Notes: generated by a model from the sequence alone, not told the origin. A DNA stretch of 64,000 bases from Spisula solida (GCA_947247005.1 OX365953.1:4965001-5029000); one strand, 5' to 3'; shown: positions 1 to 53,082, numbered from the stretch's first letter. Translations and numbers: made by a program.

Positions 1-280
1 ACATCAAGGACCATCTGTGCCTGGTCATCAAGTTTATTCCCAGTCTAAATCTGATGACATCCGGCTTCAAGGAAAGAGACGTTAGTGAGAAACAAGGAAT
101 CTGGGTGCGCCACCCCAGCTCTTTCTGAATAGACTCATTGACTTAGTTGCCCTACATGCCAGGGCATCATAAACAGGCAATAAGTAAGTAAGTCATTGAT
201 TCTTATAATGCCCGGTGTATAGCACTACACATACAGATTTACCTCTGATTTACCAACCAGTTCATCTCTTGTTGCCTTGG

Positions 281-405
281 GAGGAAAACACCAATTGAAA
301 ATGATTTCAAAAATGACCAAGTGCCCAAGCTGAGATTCTAACCAGGGACCTCTCAATCCGTAGACTAGACAAGAGCCTTACCTATTCGGCCACTGTGTAA
401 CTCAA
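281..405 (-). repeat. tRNA-derived SINE fragment
   Basis: Read on the minus strand, this has the A-box/B-box arrangement of a degenerate tRNA: 'ggccgaataggtaaggctc' followed by 'gagaggtccctggttag'. The same tRNA-like head recurs at 6001, 6290, 28664 and 43440, so it is an interspersed family and not a functional tRNA. Confidence 0.45.
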
Positions 406-884
406 AATATATTCTAATTTATTTTATGAACCCCAATACTACATGTATCCCAATTGACGTAATAGAAAAGAAGACAAAATCAAAGAGCTGAGAAGACTAT
501 AAGTACTGTTAAGTAAGTTAAAAGAGACATTTTGTTATTTTGTAAAAGTAAAACTACATGTACACCTAATTCTATATAGAGAGGAAGTCAATAAATCTAA
601 ATATATTACAACTACTTAAAACGATTATGTCTAGTACATTAAAAACCTCATAGGCAGTTGTCTAACTATCAGAATATACATACATTGTAGTCAGAATGCT
701 CATTTATATAAGTAGGTAAATATTGTTAATTTTTGCCTTAAATACAAGACGAGTACTAAGGCCTAATTGTCAAATTGATCAAATCAAAATTTTCAGATAA
801 AATTCAAAATCAACATATTTTCCAATCTACTGGCAGACTCTTGTAACATTTTTATTTTAACAATTCCAACATTTTTTCCTTTAT

Positions 885-1480
885 ACACAGACTACGCGGC
901 AGTTGATTTACATAACCAGTTTTCCTGGACTGTATCCTAAACAATATAACCAGTACTACAAAGCCTTCTAAGTCAGTGTAGCAATACCACGTGACTTTTG
1001 GCTACAGTTACAAGAAGAAATTTGTAAACATGGGAAAATAAAATAGCCATAAGTATTTTATTTCTTCATCGATTTCTATGAAATATATGCCACGCTAAGG
1101 GGGACATTATTTGCTTTCCATGAAAGATACGATCTTTTTCAGCAGCTTTACCGATTCTTCCATTTACCTGTGAAACCTACACATTCCACGGTTTCACAGG
1201 GTAATGTACAAAATGGCACATCCGCTGAAAAAGACTTTATACTTCATTGAAAGCAAATAATGTTCCCCTTAGCGTGGCTTATATTTCATAGAAATTGATG
1301 AAGAAATAAAATACTTATGGCTACATTTGCGTTCCAATGTTTACACATTTCTACTTGGAACTGTAGTCAAAAACCATGTGGTATTGCTACACTGTAAGTG
1401 GAGGAAAATCAATATAAATTTTCATTGAAGGGTATGATGGCCCTGATATGACAGGGATTCAAATCCAGATTATGGGATAA
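885..1480 (-). repeat. SINE-like repeat, split by a MITE
   Basis: The flanks of the MITE at 974-1394 (885-973 and 1395-1480) together match one dispersed repeat also seen at 52590-52800, 54760-54980 and 55545-55810. Shared words include 'ccagttttcctggactgtatcc' type sequence, 'ccagtact' and 'gtggaggaaaatcaa'. The 52.6 kb copy lacks the MITE and so acts as an empty-site comparison. Confidence 0.6.
974..1394. mobile_element. Palindromic MITE, family 1 copy A
   Basis: The whole 421 bp folds back on itself: the left end CAGTGTAGCAATACCACGTG is answered by an inverted copy ending at 1394, and inner blocks such as 'gaaataaaatacttatggct' pair across the centre. It is flanked by the direct repeat TAAGT (969-973 and 1395-1399), a 5-bp target-site duplication. 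A second copy is at 12297-12695. It has no coding capacity. The CAGTG end is hAT-like, but the superfamily is not established. Confidence 0.85.
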
Positions 1481-2335
1481 CAAATCCAGCACATTCAATT
1501 CAAATGTCAAATGAAACAAGCAAGTTCATGAGTACATTTAAACTAACATTACATGAACTACAAAATCAGATGGCTGTGTTAATGCTGTATAATATTTTAT
1601 CATCTATCACATTTGACAAGTGTTCCAAATTTACCTATCATCATAAATATTTATACATGTACCCTTTTTAAGTGTCCTTTGTGTACACTCACTCACCAAC
1701 TGTTCTCAGATAAGTTTGGGGGACTTTGGGAGAATTATGGTCAATTTAGTGAGACTAAGATCAGACAACGATGTACACCTCCAGTTTATGCACTAATAGC
1801 TGATATGGAACACACTGAGGGTTAAAATTCACTATCTTCAAGATTTGGTGATGTATTATAGACTCCGAGAGAAAACAACAAACTAACACACTTAAGAATC
1901 CATGCAGAATGTCACTGCAGTGCGTGATCCTTTGGGCCGTATTACCTGGAGTTGCTTGCATAATGCCGTATAGCGCAAGCAATGAAACGTGTAATGTTTG
2001 TGGATGAACAAACGAACGGACAGACAGATGGGAAATCACTATATGCATCCGCATCAGTAGAGGCCAGGGCATAAAAGTTCCTACCCTACCTACCAGTACC
2101 CACCTAAAAAAATTCTGGTTTGTTAAACACACAAAAAAATGTTTTTGACCTTAAAAAATAAAGCTCAGGTCAAATAAAGACAATGTAAAAAGATCAAATC
2201 ATCCTGTAAATTACTTTTTACAGACATTTCATAAATGTTTGGTTTTTCATGTTTATTTATACTGAGTTGGCAAATATACTGAAGAGGCTAAATGAGGATT
2301 ATGTTTGGCAAGAAACTTTCACAAGATATACATCA

Positions 2336-2721
2336 GGGTACTGTTTTATCAAAGCACTTACGGAAAACGTAAATTTACGATCAAATTTAAATTCTTTATA
2401 ATTTGTTAACAATTACAAAATGTGGTATATGGAGCTGCAATACTAATACTGATTCAGTTAATAAACTCCTACATACCATAATCATCACCAATTGTGGTGA
2501 AAGTTTGAAATTTTGAAAAACCTGAAATCCTCAAAAATTTACAATTTATATAGGGAAAATAAAGAAAAACAGGCTTTTTGGCACCCTCAAAAACCTGAAG
2601 TTCAGGCATGTGCCTGAAAACTTTCGCCCATGCAATTCACAGTTGTTAAGGTATTATAAATTTAAAAGTCACATTTAAGTGTAACTAAGATTTTCGTAAG
2701 TGCTTTGATAAAACAGTACCC
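2336..2721. mobile_element. MITE with 26-bp terminal inverted repeats
   Basis: The left end GGGTACTGTTTTATCAAAGC, continuing into ACTTACG, is matched almost perfectly by the inverted right end at about 2695-2721. The interior is AT-rich with no open frame. I see no clear target-site duplication. Confidence 0.7.
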
Positions 2722-2901
2722 AGGGGTGTAGTAATGGTTTTATGTAGCCAGTTTATCTCCAAAGTGAGAAAATAATTAAAGGGTACATGTATATACATGT
2801 AGTCCGAGCTTGATAAGAATTATTGATTTAATTTATGTTACACTTGATAATCATCTAAAAGAAAACTGGATTATGTCATACAGGTAAGTTTTTAATATAA
2901 T

Positions 2902-3222
2902 ACGGCAAAATCAGAATTTTTTGCGAGGGGGTTAGTTTTTGCTATATTCACGAAATCGATAATCTCCCGAAATATTCATGTTCTTGGACTTAAACAACGA
3001 CCCTAAAACAGAAAGTAGATCTTTCTGAAGTTTAACAAGAGCACCGTCTACGAGCGCATGACACTCAACTTTCTTGTACTTGACAGTACTCTTGCTCTCA
3101 AGCACAACTCTGTCACGACAAAGTCAAGCTAAAAGTCATGAAAATTTCACCTCACAAACTACTTAAGAATAACAATTTTGTAAAATTTTGACCTCACGAA
3201 AATTTCTGATTTTAAAGTACCG
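2902..3222. mobile_element. Probable MITE with degenerate inverted ends
   Basis: The ends 'acggcaaaatcagaattttt' and 'aaaatttctgattttaaagt' are approximately inverted, and the interior contains 'cacgaaa' and 'tcgtg' words in both orientations. The divergence makes the boundaries approximate. Confidence 0.4.
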
Positions 3223-3569
3223 GTTTGCAGTATTGTTAGATAATTATTCTGATTGAATGATTGATGTAGGTGATAGAACAAGTACAAACATACAGCAATG
3301 AAGTCCAACTGAAACAGAAACATACCCATGCAAAATGATATAAAATACGCAATATTTATATATACAATTTCCAGTGTTCCAGTATAAACCCACATGAAGG
3401 CGCTTATTTCACTTCTCCCTTCATTATTGTACATGTTGTATTCAATTTCCAGTTATTTGACAGGGGTTCAATTTGACTTGGGGGTAGGAGTTTTAAAAAT
3501 GCCACATTTTGAACTCAAAATTTCGGTTTGAAGGGTCATTTTCTCTTGAAATCATGGGTATTTTGCTTA

Positions 3570-4112
3570 TAACAAGAGGGCCATTGGCCCTATAGCGCTC
3601 ACCTGATGACTAACAGTTTAGGCAGAATCAGTGACCTGGTGCCCTAGTTTTTGACACCAATTGACCCAGTTGCGCACTGGACCTAGATTTCATAAAGCTA
3701 CGACATGACCAAGTTACGAACTTGACCTAGATTTGATAGCGACAAACATTGTGACCAAGTGTCATAAAGATTGTGACAAAATTGTGACCTCTAGAGTGTT
3801 AACAAGGTTTTTCTTTGATGCGACTTAGTGACCTAGTTTTTTACCCCAAATGACCCAATTATGAACTTGACCTAGATTTCATAGTGACAGACATTGTGAC
3901 CAAGTTTCATTAAGATTATGTAAAAATGTGACCTATAGAGTGTTAACAAGGTTTTTCTTAGATGTGACCCTGTGACCTAGTTTTTGACCCCAGATGACCT
4001 AATTACAACCTAGATTTCATAGAGACATACATTGTGACCAAGTTTCATTAAGATTATGTAAAAAATATGACCTCTAGAGTGTTAACAAGGTTTATCTTTA
4101 GGAGTTTATAAG
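3570..4112 (-). repeat. AACAAGAGGGCC element, reverse copy with tandem units
   Basis: It begins with 'aacaagagggccattggcc' and 'gcgctcacctga', then holds about three diverged units built on 'gtgacctagtttttgaccc' and 'cattgtgaccaagtttcat'. It is the most decayed of four copies in the window (others at 22957, 26133 and 60990) and lacks the (GGAC)n tail. Confidence 0.7.
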
Positions 4113-4114
4113 GC

Positions 4115-4270
4115 AGGGCTCGACACTAACACTGGTCCACTGGTCCGAGACCAGGGAAAATCCAGAAGGACCAGTGAAAATACTGGAGGACCAGTAACTG
4201 TCCTATTAACAAATTTGGCGATTTTGCCCTGTCGGACCAGTGGCCAAAATAGTTAGTGTCTAGGCCAGCC
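4115..4270. mobile_element. hAT-like MITE with GGCTCGACACTAAC ends
   Basis: The left end 'cagggctcgacactaac' and right end 'gttagtgtctaggcc' are inverted, and 'ggaccagtgg' words pair internally. The flanks 'tataagg' and 'tttaagg' look like a nearly intact 7-8 bp target-site duplication, as expected for hAT elements. Confidence 0.65.
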
Positions 4271-4910
4271 TTTAAGGTCCTTGTATCTCCCACACCTTTT
4301 GAAAATATTGACTTCGTATAGGACCCCTATGAACAGCTTGTAGATGGTAACACTCGCTTACACTTTTATAGAACCAAATTGACAGAAAACCTGGCCTTAA
4401 TCTCCCAAAGCACATCAAGAAGAAATCTCAGCTCAAATCAGAGTCTAAAATTATAGAGATAAATCTGAATTTTGAGCTCTTGGAAGTTGAAATATACTAG
4501 CTGGTATAAACTGTAATAAACTCAGAATAATCGTAAATGTTTCAGTTTTGTGAGGCCTGGACTTTTAATCTAGTCTCCCATGGAAATTAACATAAAGACA
4601 CATTACAATATATTTGAAATGAGATTTAGCTCAGGTTGAGATTCTTCGGGAAAGCCGTGTCAGTTGTGCTATAATGGTTTTTATACATATTAAACCATAA
4701 ATTATTAAGTTTAGTAAATAGAAAACTCTTTGAACTAGTTCAAAATTACAGGTTATCTTTGTGTGATGTTTATTCACAATTCTCTGGACTATCAGAAATT
4801 TACCATTCTGATAATAAAGTGATTTTTCTAATGGAACAAATTTGCCTTCAAAGATGGCCGTCACTTTAAAACAAGGGAGGTAAATATGGTAGGTACATTT
4901 ATATACTTAC

Positions 4911-5051
4911 TGCTTCTATATGTGGAAGGATACAGGTACTGATCATAAGTGCTAAAAGATGAACAGACACAAGCAATGTGGTACAAATGCTGAATAGAAT
5001 CAACAAATAATCCGGAACATCGTCCTTTATACTGATTTCAACAAGCGCAAC
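4911..5051 (-). CDS. ORAI: ORAI coding exon 2
   Basis: This 141-nt phase-0 exon gives 47 residues, beginning VALVE and ending HIEA. On the minus strand the acceptor is 'tttctatttcacag' and the donor is 'gtaagt'. It contains the filter glutamate (residue 62), the TM1-TM2 loop (SIKDDVPDY) and TM2. Vertebrate ORAI1 has the same intron position after FAM, but continues without a further intron here; this gene has an extra intron after IEA. Confidence 0.93.
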
Positions 5052-6997
5052 CTGTGAAATAGAAATTAACAAGGTATCATGATTTAAGCTCAATTGATAA
5101 AATTATTGATAATGTTGGAATAGGAAGCCTTCCCAGGTGTGTTACAGGTAGTGCAGTGATTATTTTTGCCTCTTTGGGAAAGGGTCGGTTCAGATTTGGA
5201 ATTTTCGCGTCGTAACAACTTGAACTTTGGAATTTCCATGAAGCAGAAAGGCCAAATAAAACAGAGAGATTACAAAAAAAGTCATGTGAATGACATGTGA
5301 ATGTTTACTGGTTTCTTTAACTTTTATGCTTGACCTATTCTCCAAAATGTTCTTAACTTTATCATTTTATGTCCGATTTTGAAATATTTTTTTTTAAATT
5401 GTTTATTGGGAATTTTCCATTCAAATTTGTGGAAATTATAGCCTATTTGCAATTGGGAAAGGGTCCGTTTTCCGTACCCTAATAAAGAAGGAAAAAATCA
5501 CTGTAGTGTAAAATCCGATATAAGAAAGATAGACCCAGACAGTGCCAGATGGATAAAGATCAGGAACTATCCATGTTCTTTATTTAGCATCAAATGTCAC
5601 CAAACGGCAGCCTCACAGACTAAGTTGTTCAAACATGGCAGCAACACACAATCATCAACTTCAAGTCACCCAAACCAATGACTGTCCCATACAGTCACAG
5701 CAGAGTGACATTTTTTAACCAACACCCCCAAACACCAACAGCCTCTAAGTTGGCTCAAACCAACACAGAGTCTACAATGATTGACTATACAGACATGGTA
5801 CATACCTTTTAATTTGAGCACATAACACAATTTGTTTAATTATTTATAAAACTGTTTTCTAGACAACACGCCTCCCAAGTTTTACCAAGTTCGATTGTTC
5901 GGGAGCATCATGTAGATAGATGTAGATGTTAACAGTACATAATAAAATTATAACACTGCCACAAAGGGTTCAGGGACAACTGTATCTGAAAAGTGTTTCA
6001 GGGTGGTATGGTGGTCAAGTGGATAACACTCTAGGCTACTGATCGAGAGGTCCCTCTGTTGATTCCTGTCCACCATTACTTTGCTTCTCATAAAATACTA
6101 AATATTGGTTGGCAACCCAGTGAGTATGGGTGCTGAACACAAGGCACATTATAAAACCATTCATATTGAATCTATTCAAAAAGAGCATAGGGTTAGCACA
6201 CAGGTCTGGCTTTCTTGCATCACACCTCTATTTGTTGATTTTAAGACTAATACTTGTTTTAGGTTTTAGGAAGTACATATAGATAAAAAGGACCTAACTG
6301 CCTGACCAAGAATCAAACTAGGGACCTCTCGATTCCATTAAACTTAAAGACGTGATCTTGCCGGACCAATTTGCAAACCTAAGGCTGATGTAGTGACCAT
6401 TGAGACCGACTCACAACATGCACAGGTCTGGTTAGCTCAGTTAGCACGGCTGCAGACTAGTAAGAGTAAGTAAGACTTGGCATCACGGGTTAGAATACTG
6501 CTTCAGGTGCACTTTTTCCTTCTACGTAACTTTAAAGACACTATCATAATTATTCACACAGGAAATTGACGCATAATAATTTATATATTTTGTATACTGA
6601 TATAAGGACAACATGAACATAAATCATTATGCATCAATTCCCTGGGTATGTCATAAATTTATTTAAAAAATGTGTATGCAAAGTCAGCTGTCAAACAGTG
6701 TCAAATGATCACTGTAAGACGGCACCACTGTTGGTTGTTACAGGTCACATAACCAGACAGAAAGAAGAAATCGCTGAAATGTTAAAACTGAAGCAGAAGG
6801 CTAGTACAAACGTAGGACCTTCTTACCATTGCAAACCCTGACAATAACGCTGATGTGCGACTTGATGCCTTCAACTTGGCTCTACTCAGGTAGAGTTTTC
6901 GCCACGACAGGGCGGTCGTGGAGTGCTGACTTGACATCTGATTAACGAACGATCGAAATAACCACTCTCCGTATGAATTGTCTGTTGGTGCTGGCAT
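4911..6997 (-). CDS. ORAI: ORAI calcium release-activated channel, 5' part (exons 1-2)
   Basis: This is the pore subunit of the store-operated (CRAC) calcium channel in the plasma membrane, opened by STIM when ER calcium falls. Two exons are visible: 6827-6997 (residues 1-57) and 4911-5051 (residues 58-104), joined by a phase-0 intron with gtaag and cacag ends. The N-terminal segment [19 protein letters not shown] is the invariant ORAI pore extension. Arg47 and Glu62 keep the spacing of human ORAI1 Arg91 and the selectivity-filter Glu106. TM1 crosses the exon junction and TM2 fills exon 2, ending [11 protein letters not shown]. The start is fixed by an in-frame TAA five codons upstream. The third extracellular-loop side, TM3, TM4 and the C-terminal STIM-binding helix are missing because the gene runs off the left edge. 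KDM2 lies head to head with it. Which vertebrate paralogue it equals cannot be told. Confidence 0.93.
5154..5503. mobile_element. MITE family 3 copy A (CAGTGAT...ATCACTG)
   Basis: The ends CAGTGATT and AAAAATCACTG are inverted, and the 5-bp flank TAGTG is duplicated exactly (5149-5153 and 5504-5508). The interior words 'tttgggaaagggtc' and 'gaattttcgcgtcg' recur at 17373 and 31567. The element lies in ORAI intron 1. Confidence 0.8.
6001..6130 (+). repeat. tRNA-derived SINE
   Basis: An A-box-like 'tggtcaagtggataaca' is followed at tRNA spacing by a B-box-like 'gttgattcctg', then a non-tRNA body. The sequence is too degenerate to fold as a working tRNA. Confidence 0.5.
6290..6520. repeat. Two tRNA-like SINE fragments
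   Basis: 6290-6420 reads as a minus-strand tRNA-like head ('atcgagaggtccctagtttg'). 6424-6520 reads on plus as 'ggttagctcagttagcacgg', a good A-box, with a weak B-box 'gggttagaatac' about 50 bp on. Neither closes an acceptor stem. Confidence 0.45.
6827..6997 (-). CDS. ORAI: ORAI coding exon 1 with start codon
   Basis: This gives 57 residues, from ATG at 6997 down to FAM followed by the donor gtaag at 6826-6822. An in-frame TAA lies five codons upstream of the ATG, so no longer N-terminus is possible in this exon. The first 30 residues are short compared with vertebrate ORAI1, lacking its proline/arginine-rich head. The pore-helix extension (residues 31-50) is essentially identical to the family. 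Confidence 0.93.
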
Positions 6998-7488
6998 CTG
7001 CTCAACACTTTAATTAAACCACATCTCTAGTATCATAAAGTCAACAAGGCATATTATGCTGTTATGATCTGTCGGCGTGTACTCGATGATTTGTTTTTGT
7101 CGACTTGATATTTTATGATAATAAGAATCGATTGCAAAAATGTTAGTCGAAATATTTTATCAAATAATTTTTAAATAAAAATTTATTGAGTTTTTATTAT
7201 AAAAATACCAAAACAATTAGGGAAATTACGATTACAAACATATATTTATGTTTTAGATGGGTTTATGACTAAAACATTAAAAGTAAAACAAAAATAAACT
7301 GGCGTACGTTTTCGTTTAAACTGCATTTTATTTGTTTACCAAACATTGACCTTATTTCCTTGTCACGTGACCGTTGCAAAGTCAGGGTTATGCTACTGTA
7401 TATACATGTCCATTGACTCAAATTCTTATACGTTATTTCGGTTATTCTTCACCTTTTTATATGAAACCCGATTTGATTCAATCAGACA
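6998..7488. promoter_or_regulatory. Probable bidirectional ORAI/KDM2 promoter
   Basis: The start codons of ORAI (minus, 6997) and KDM2 (plus, 7489) are separated by only 491 bp, which must hold both 5' UTRs and both core promoters unless unseen upstream exons exist. The palindrome GTCACGTGAC at 7362-7371 is a strong bHLH-ZIP E-box (USF/MITF/TFE class). No TATA box is well placed and the region is AT-rich, not a CpG island. Transcription starts cannot be read from sequence. Confidence 0.65.
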
Positions 7489-49338
<41,850 letters not shown>

Positions 49339-49476
49339 ATTGCAGTTTTAAGTACACATCACCTAACAGTAAAACCTGTCTGTAAAGACTACTCATGAGA
49401 ACAGCAAAGTGGTCTCAGTTTCTTTACAGGTTAAAAAATGTCAAAAATACAAACGATTAATATCATTGGTAATGGC

Positions 49477-49660
49477 CTGATAGAAGATAAAATTAGTTAT
49501 CTTTGCAGAAGTTGAAATTAGTCATCTTTGCAGAAAATAAAATGAGTTATCTTTGCAGCAGATAAAATTTGTTATCTTTGCAGAAGATAAAATTTGTTAT
49601 CTTTGCAGAAGATAAAAAAAGTTATCTTTGCAGAAGATAAAATTAGTTATATTTGCAGAC
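49477..49660 (+). repeat. 24-bp hairpin repeat in the KDM2 3' UTR
   Basis: About seven units of 'agttatctttgcagaagataaaa'. TATCTT and AAGATA within each unit are complementary around TGCAG, so every unit can form a small hairpin. Each also ends in a good 3' splice-site-like TTTGCAG. The array sits inside a repeat with 'acctgtctgtaaaga' and 'ctttgcagacaggc' ends (about 49372-49710). Confidence 0.8.
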
Positions 49661-51116
49661 AGGCTTTATTGTAGTGGTATTAATTGGCAGATGGTCTTTG
49701 CAGACAGGCATTATTGTAGTGAACTTTGTTAGATGGTGGTCTGTTTTGTTTTGACTGTCATATGTATTGATGATTCATAGATAGATATATGCTCAGGTGT
49801 CCTGTCAACAGTTCCACTTATTCCCTTCTTTTAACCATTCTATGGTACAACCAACAATCAGACTCATACAAGTTTATACAAAATCATATATTTTATCCAG
49901 ATTCATGTTTCTGTACATATTCATACATTGCCAAGGTTTGCATAGGCCTTGAAAAGTCCTTGAATTTATCTTCAATCTTGGAAAGTACTTGAATTAAGTG
50001 TTGCCTTGAAAAACTTGCCAAAACTGTACGAAGTCTTAAATTTAACTTAAGTCTTTGAATTTAGGCAAAAAGCCTTGACTATCCATGAAGTGTATGGATG
50101 TTGTTAAAACAACACATTGTCTACGTAAAAAATTAAACGCTTGTTTTTTCCAAAAATTAAAAGTCTGTAAATGTATGAGTGTATTCATCTACCCTTGTGT
50201 TCATTGATGAAAATTTGGCATCTGTATGTGTTAACTTGTACATGTATATTGTCATTGACAATTAAAAACCTTGTGGCTTTGAAGTATTTAAGCAAAATGT
50301 TTAATGTACATGTAGTTGGAAACAAAAACATTATTTTGCACCTTCTTTCAAATACGGTAGCTCTACACCAGTCAATATTCAGTGTGAGCTACCAAATTTT
50401 GTGGGCTACAATTATGTCCGGAATTCTGAATAAGTAGCCACAATATTCATAATCATGTGAGTTGTAAGACTTTGTTTAATTAAGCTGAAATGAAGCAGTT
50501 TCGGCAGTTCACAGGCCTTGTTTGCAAACATGCGGTTCATATGTTCTAAATATACATTTCTTGTTGAAGATATCTTCGCCCAGTTCTATTGTTATTTAAG
50601 TTTTCTTAAGTTGAAAGCATGCAAATTAATAATTATTAGTTCTAAAAATGCATGTTTAGTTCGAAAAGATATTTCGTTTGAATAGATGCATTGGTATGTA
50701 ATAGAAATAATGACTTGGACTTTTGGAGCTCTTGTGAGTTCTGCAAGGGTTCTACCGAGCCAGAATTCCTTGTCCTGAAAACAAGTTGCAAATCTGTTTC
50801 GAGTATCATGAGCACACAACCCACACCAAAACTCAGATCAGATATTATTCCAACGTTAAAATTCAAATGACCATAACTTCATCAATTTTGACCAAATAGC
50901 TTTCATTTTCTGCAGAAAAGTTTGTTATATCTACTGCAGCAAATCCAGAATATTCCAGAATATAAGGACCCCTGGTTTTGCTGATTAAATTCCTACAGTA
51001 GAGCACAAGCTCAAAAATTTGAAAGAGTTGTTATTTCTATTACACTTTCCTATAGAGAGACTTGAAGTAAATAATGTATCAAAATAGTTTAAATGTTTGT
51101 GAATTGAGAGCTTAAC

Positions 51117-51215
51117 ACCACAGGTAACTGTATCATTGTTTAAGAGAAAACAAAAATTTACAAAAAAAAATATTATTTTGTTTCTCTCTTAATCAATGAT
51201 ACAGTTACCTGTGCT
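51117..51215. mobile_element. MITE family 5 copy B
   Basis: 'cacaggtaactgtatcattg' and 'caatgatacagttacctgtg' are perfect inverted ends around about 60 A/T-rich bases. Homology with copy A (44625) continues outward ('acaaNcatcctt'), so the real element is longer than the perfect stem. Confidence 0.8.
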
Positions 51216-51439
51216 TGACACAAGGATGTTTGTAATCAAATATTTTGGACGAAATAGTTACAGATGTTCTTGTGTCAAACTTTCAAATGTCTCATATTGT
51301 GTGTAAATAAAGATGTTGGTATTCATGTTCAATGTCCTTGTTAACAAAAATGTTTTTTCTATTAAAGTTAATTTATAAATAAGTTTTGTTTTCATTCTTT
51401 GCTCAAGTCTGGCATCTTTATCTTAGTCCGAGGACAAGG

Positions 51440-52535
51440 CAGATATTCAATGTGGCGAGCTGTTTGGTTTACCGATATTTGATGTGGTGAGATATCAAAT
51501 GTGGCAAGCCGTCTTAGTTTGTCGATATTGTGGCAAGCTGTCTAGTTTGCCGATATTCAATGTGGCAAGCTGTCTGGTTTGCCAATTTTCAATGTGGTAA
51601 GCTGTCTAGTTTGCCAATATTCAATGTGGCGAGCTGTCTAGTTTGCCAATATTCAATGTGGCAAGCTGTCTAGTTTGCCAATATTCAATGTGGCAAGCTG
51701 TCTAGTTTGCCGATATTCAATGTGGCAAGCTTTCCGTTTGCCGATATTCAATGTGGCAAGCTGTCTAGTTTGCCGATATTCAATGGGGCAAGACGTCTGG
51801 TTTGCCTATATTCAATGTGGCAAGACGTCTGGTTTGCCAATATTTGATGTGGTGAGCTGTCTAGTTTGTTGATATTCAACATTGCAAGACGTCTAGTTTG
51901 TTGATATTCAAAGTGGCAAGACGTCTGGTTTGCCTATTTTCAATGTGGCAAGACGTCTGGTTTGCCAATATTTGATGTGGTGAGCTGTCTAGTTTGTTGA
52001 TATTCAACGTTGCAAGATGTCTAGTTTGTTGATATTCAAAGTGGCAAGACGTCTGGTTTGCCTATATTCAATGGGGCAAGACGTCTGGTTTGCCAATATT
52101 CAATGTGGCAAGACGTCTGGTTTGCCTATATTCAATGTGGCAAGACGTCTGGTTTGCCTATATTCAATGGGGCAAGACGTCTGGTTTGCCTATATTCAAT
52201 GTGGCAAGCTGTCTGGTTTGCCTATATTCAATGTGGCAAGACGTCTGGTGTGCCGATATTCAATGTAGCAAGACGTCTGGTTTGCATATATTCAATGGGG
52301 CAAGACGTCTGGTTTGCCAATATTCAATGTAGCAAGACGTCTGGTTTGCCAATATTCAATGGGGCAAGACATCAGACTCTGGTTTGCCGATATTCAATGT
52401 GGCAAGACATCAGACTCTGGTTTGCCGATATTCAATGTGGCAAGACATCAGACTCTGGTTTGCCGATGTATATTCCATGTGGCAAGACATCAGACTCTGG
52501 TTTGCCGATGTATATTCCATGTGGCAGGATGTTTG
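51440..52535 (+). repeat. 32-bp minisatellite, about 33 copies
   Basis: The unit is GTCTGGTTTGCC plus TATATTCAATGTGGCAAGAC, with subfamilies (gtctagtttgccgatattc..., catcagactctggtttgcc...) grouped along the array. 32 is not a multiple of three, so all three plus frames read the same false peptide (PIFNVARRLVC...). Confidence 0.97.
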
Positions 52536-52589
52536 GTTGACAGTATGTTGACGTTTATGTTAATTTGTGTTAATCTCTGGTACTCAACA

Positions 52590-52800
52590 ATTTTATACAC
52601 GGAAGCTGATTCACCAGTTTTCTCAGACTGTATCCAAACCAGTACTAACTAATCTTTTCACAAGAAACCTGAGTAAAGTGGAGGAAAATCAACATTGTTG
52701 TCAAATTTTCATGCTGCAATCGAGAATGAAACCCCCATTGATGGGTTACAAATCCAAAGCACTAACCACTGGAACAAAGCAACGACTACCAGGCTCCGAG
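52590..52800 (-). repeat. SINE-like repeat (empty-site copy)
   Basis: It shares 'gattcaccagttttct', 'ccagtacta', 'gtggaggaaaatcaa' and 'aatccaaagcactaaccact' with 885-1480, without the MITE present there. Confidence 0.6.
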
Positions 52801-53082
52801 CTCCTAAAGCATCTTGATCTGAGCTAAATCTCATCTCAAATATTGCCTCTGTTTTAATGTTGGTTTCCATATGAGGCTGGACTCAAAATTGGCACCACAA
52901 AATAGATGCATTATGCCGAGTTTATTATGGTAAAATGTCAAGAGCTTGCACTTAAGAATTATCTCAAATGTGTACTCTGATTTTGGCAAAATCTCAATTT
53001 GAGTTGAGATGCTTTGGAAGATCGGGGCTAGGTGGAGTTTCACTTATTGTAAAGGGATTATAGTGCAAATATCTATATTAAC

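Larger units (their letters stand above)
1..4910. other. ORAI intron 2 (partial), no exon seen, transposon-rich
   Basis: This stretch lies 3' of ORAI exon 2 on the minus strand and should be intron, because exon 2 ends at a clean donor and the rest of the channel is missing. I looked on the minus strand for the next ORAI segment (the ESPHEKMH-like loop and TM3-TM4) and did not see it, so exon 3 is probably beyond the left edge. The open frames at 1613, 1761, 3159 and 4631 show no family likeness. The contents are MITEs and SINE relics, listed separately. Confidence 0.6.
49339..51420 (+). other. KDM2 3' UTR and flank
   Basis: No coding sequence is seen. The first good AATAAA followed by a GT-rich stretch is at about 51306, which would give a 3' UTR of about 2 kb; an ATTAAA-like signal near 50155 could give a shorter form. 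The frames at 50171 and 50592-50866 resemble no family. Confidence 0.5.

Noticed and set aside
1761..3434. Minus frames that might be ORAI exon 3
   Set aside because: The peptides contain none of the conserved ORAI loop, TM3 or TM4 motifs.
51675..52652. Overlapping plus frames with a PIFNVARRLVC-type repeat
   Set aside because: They are the 32-bp minisatellite read in three frames; 32 is not a multiple of 3, so the same peptide appears in each frame.
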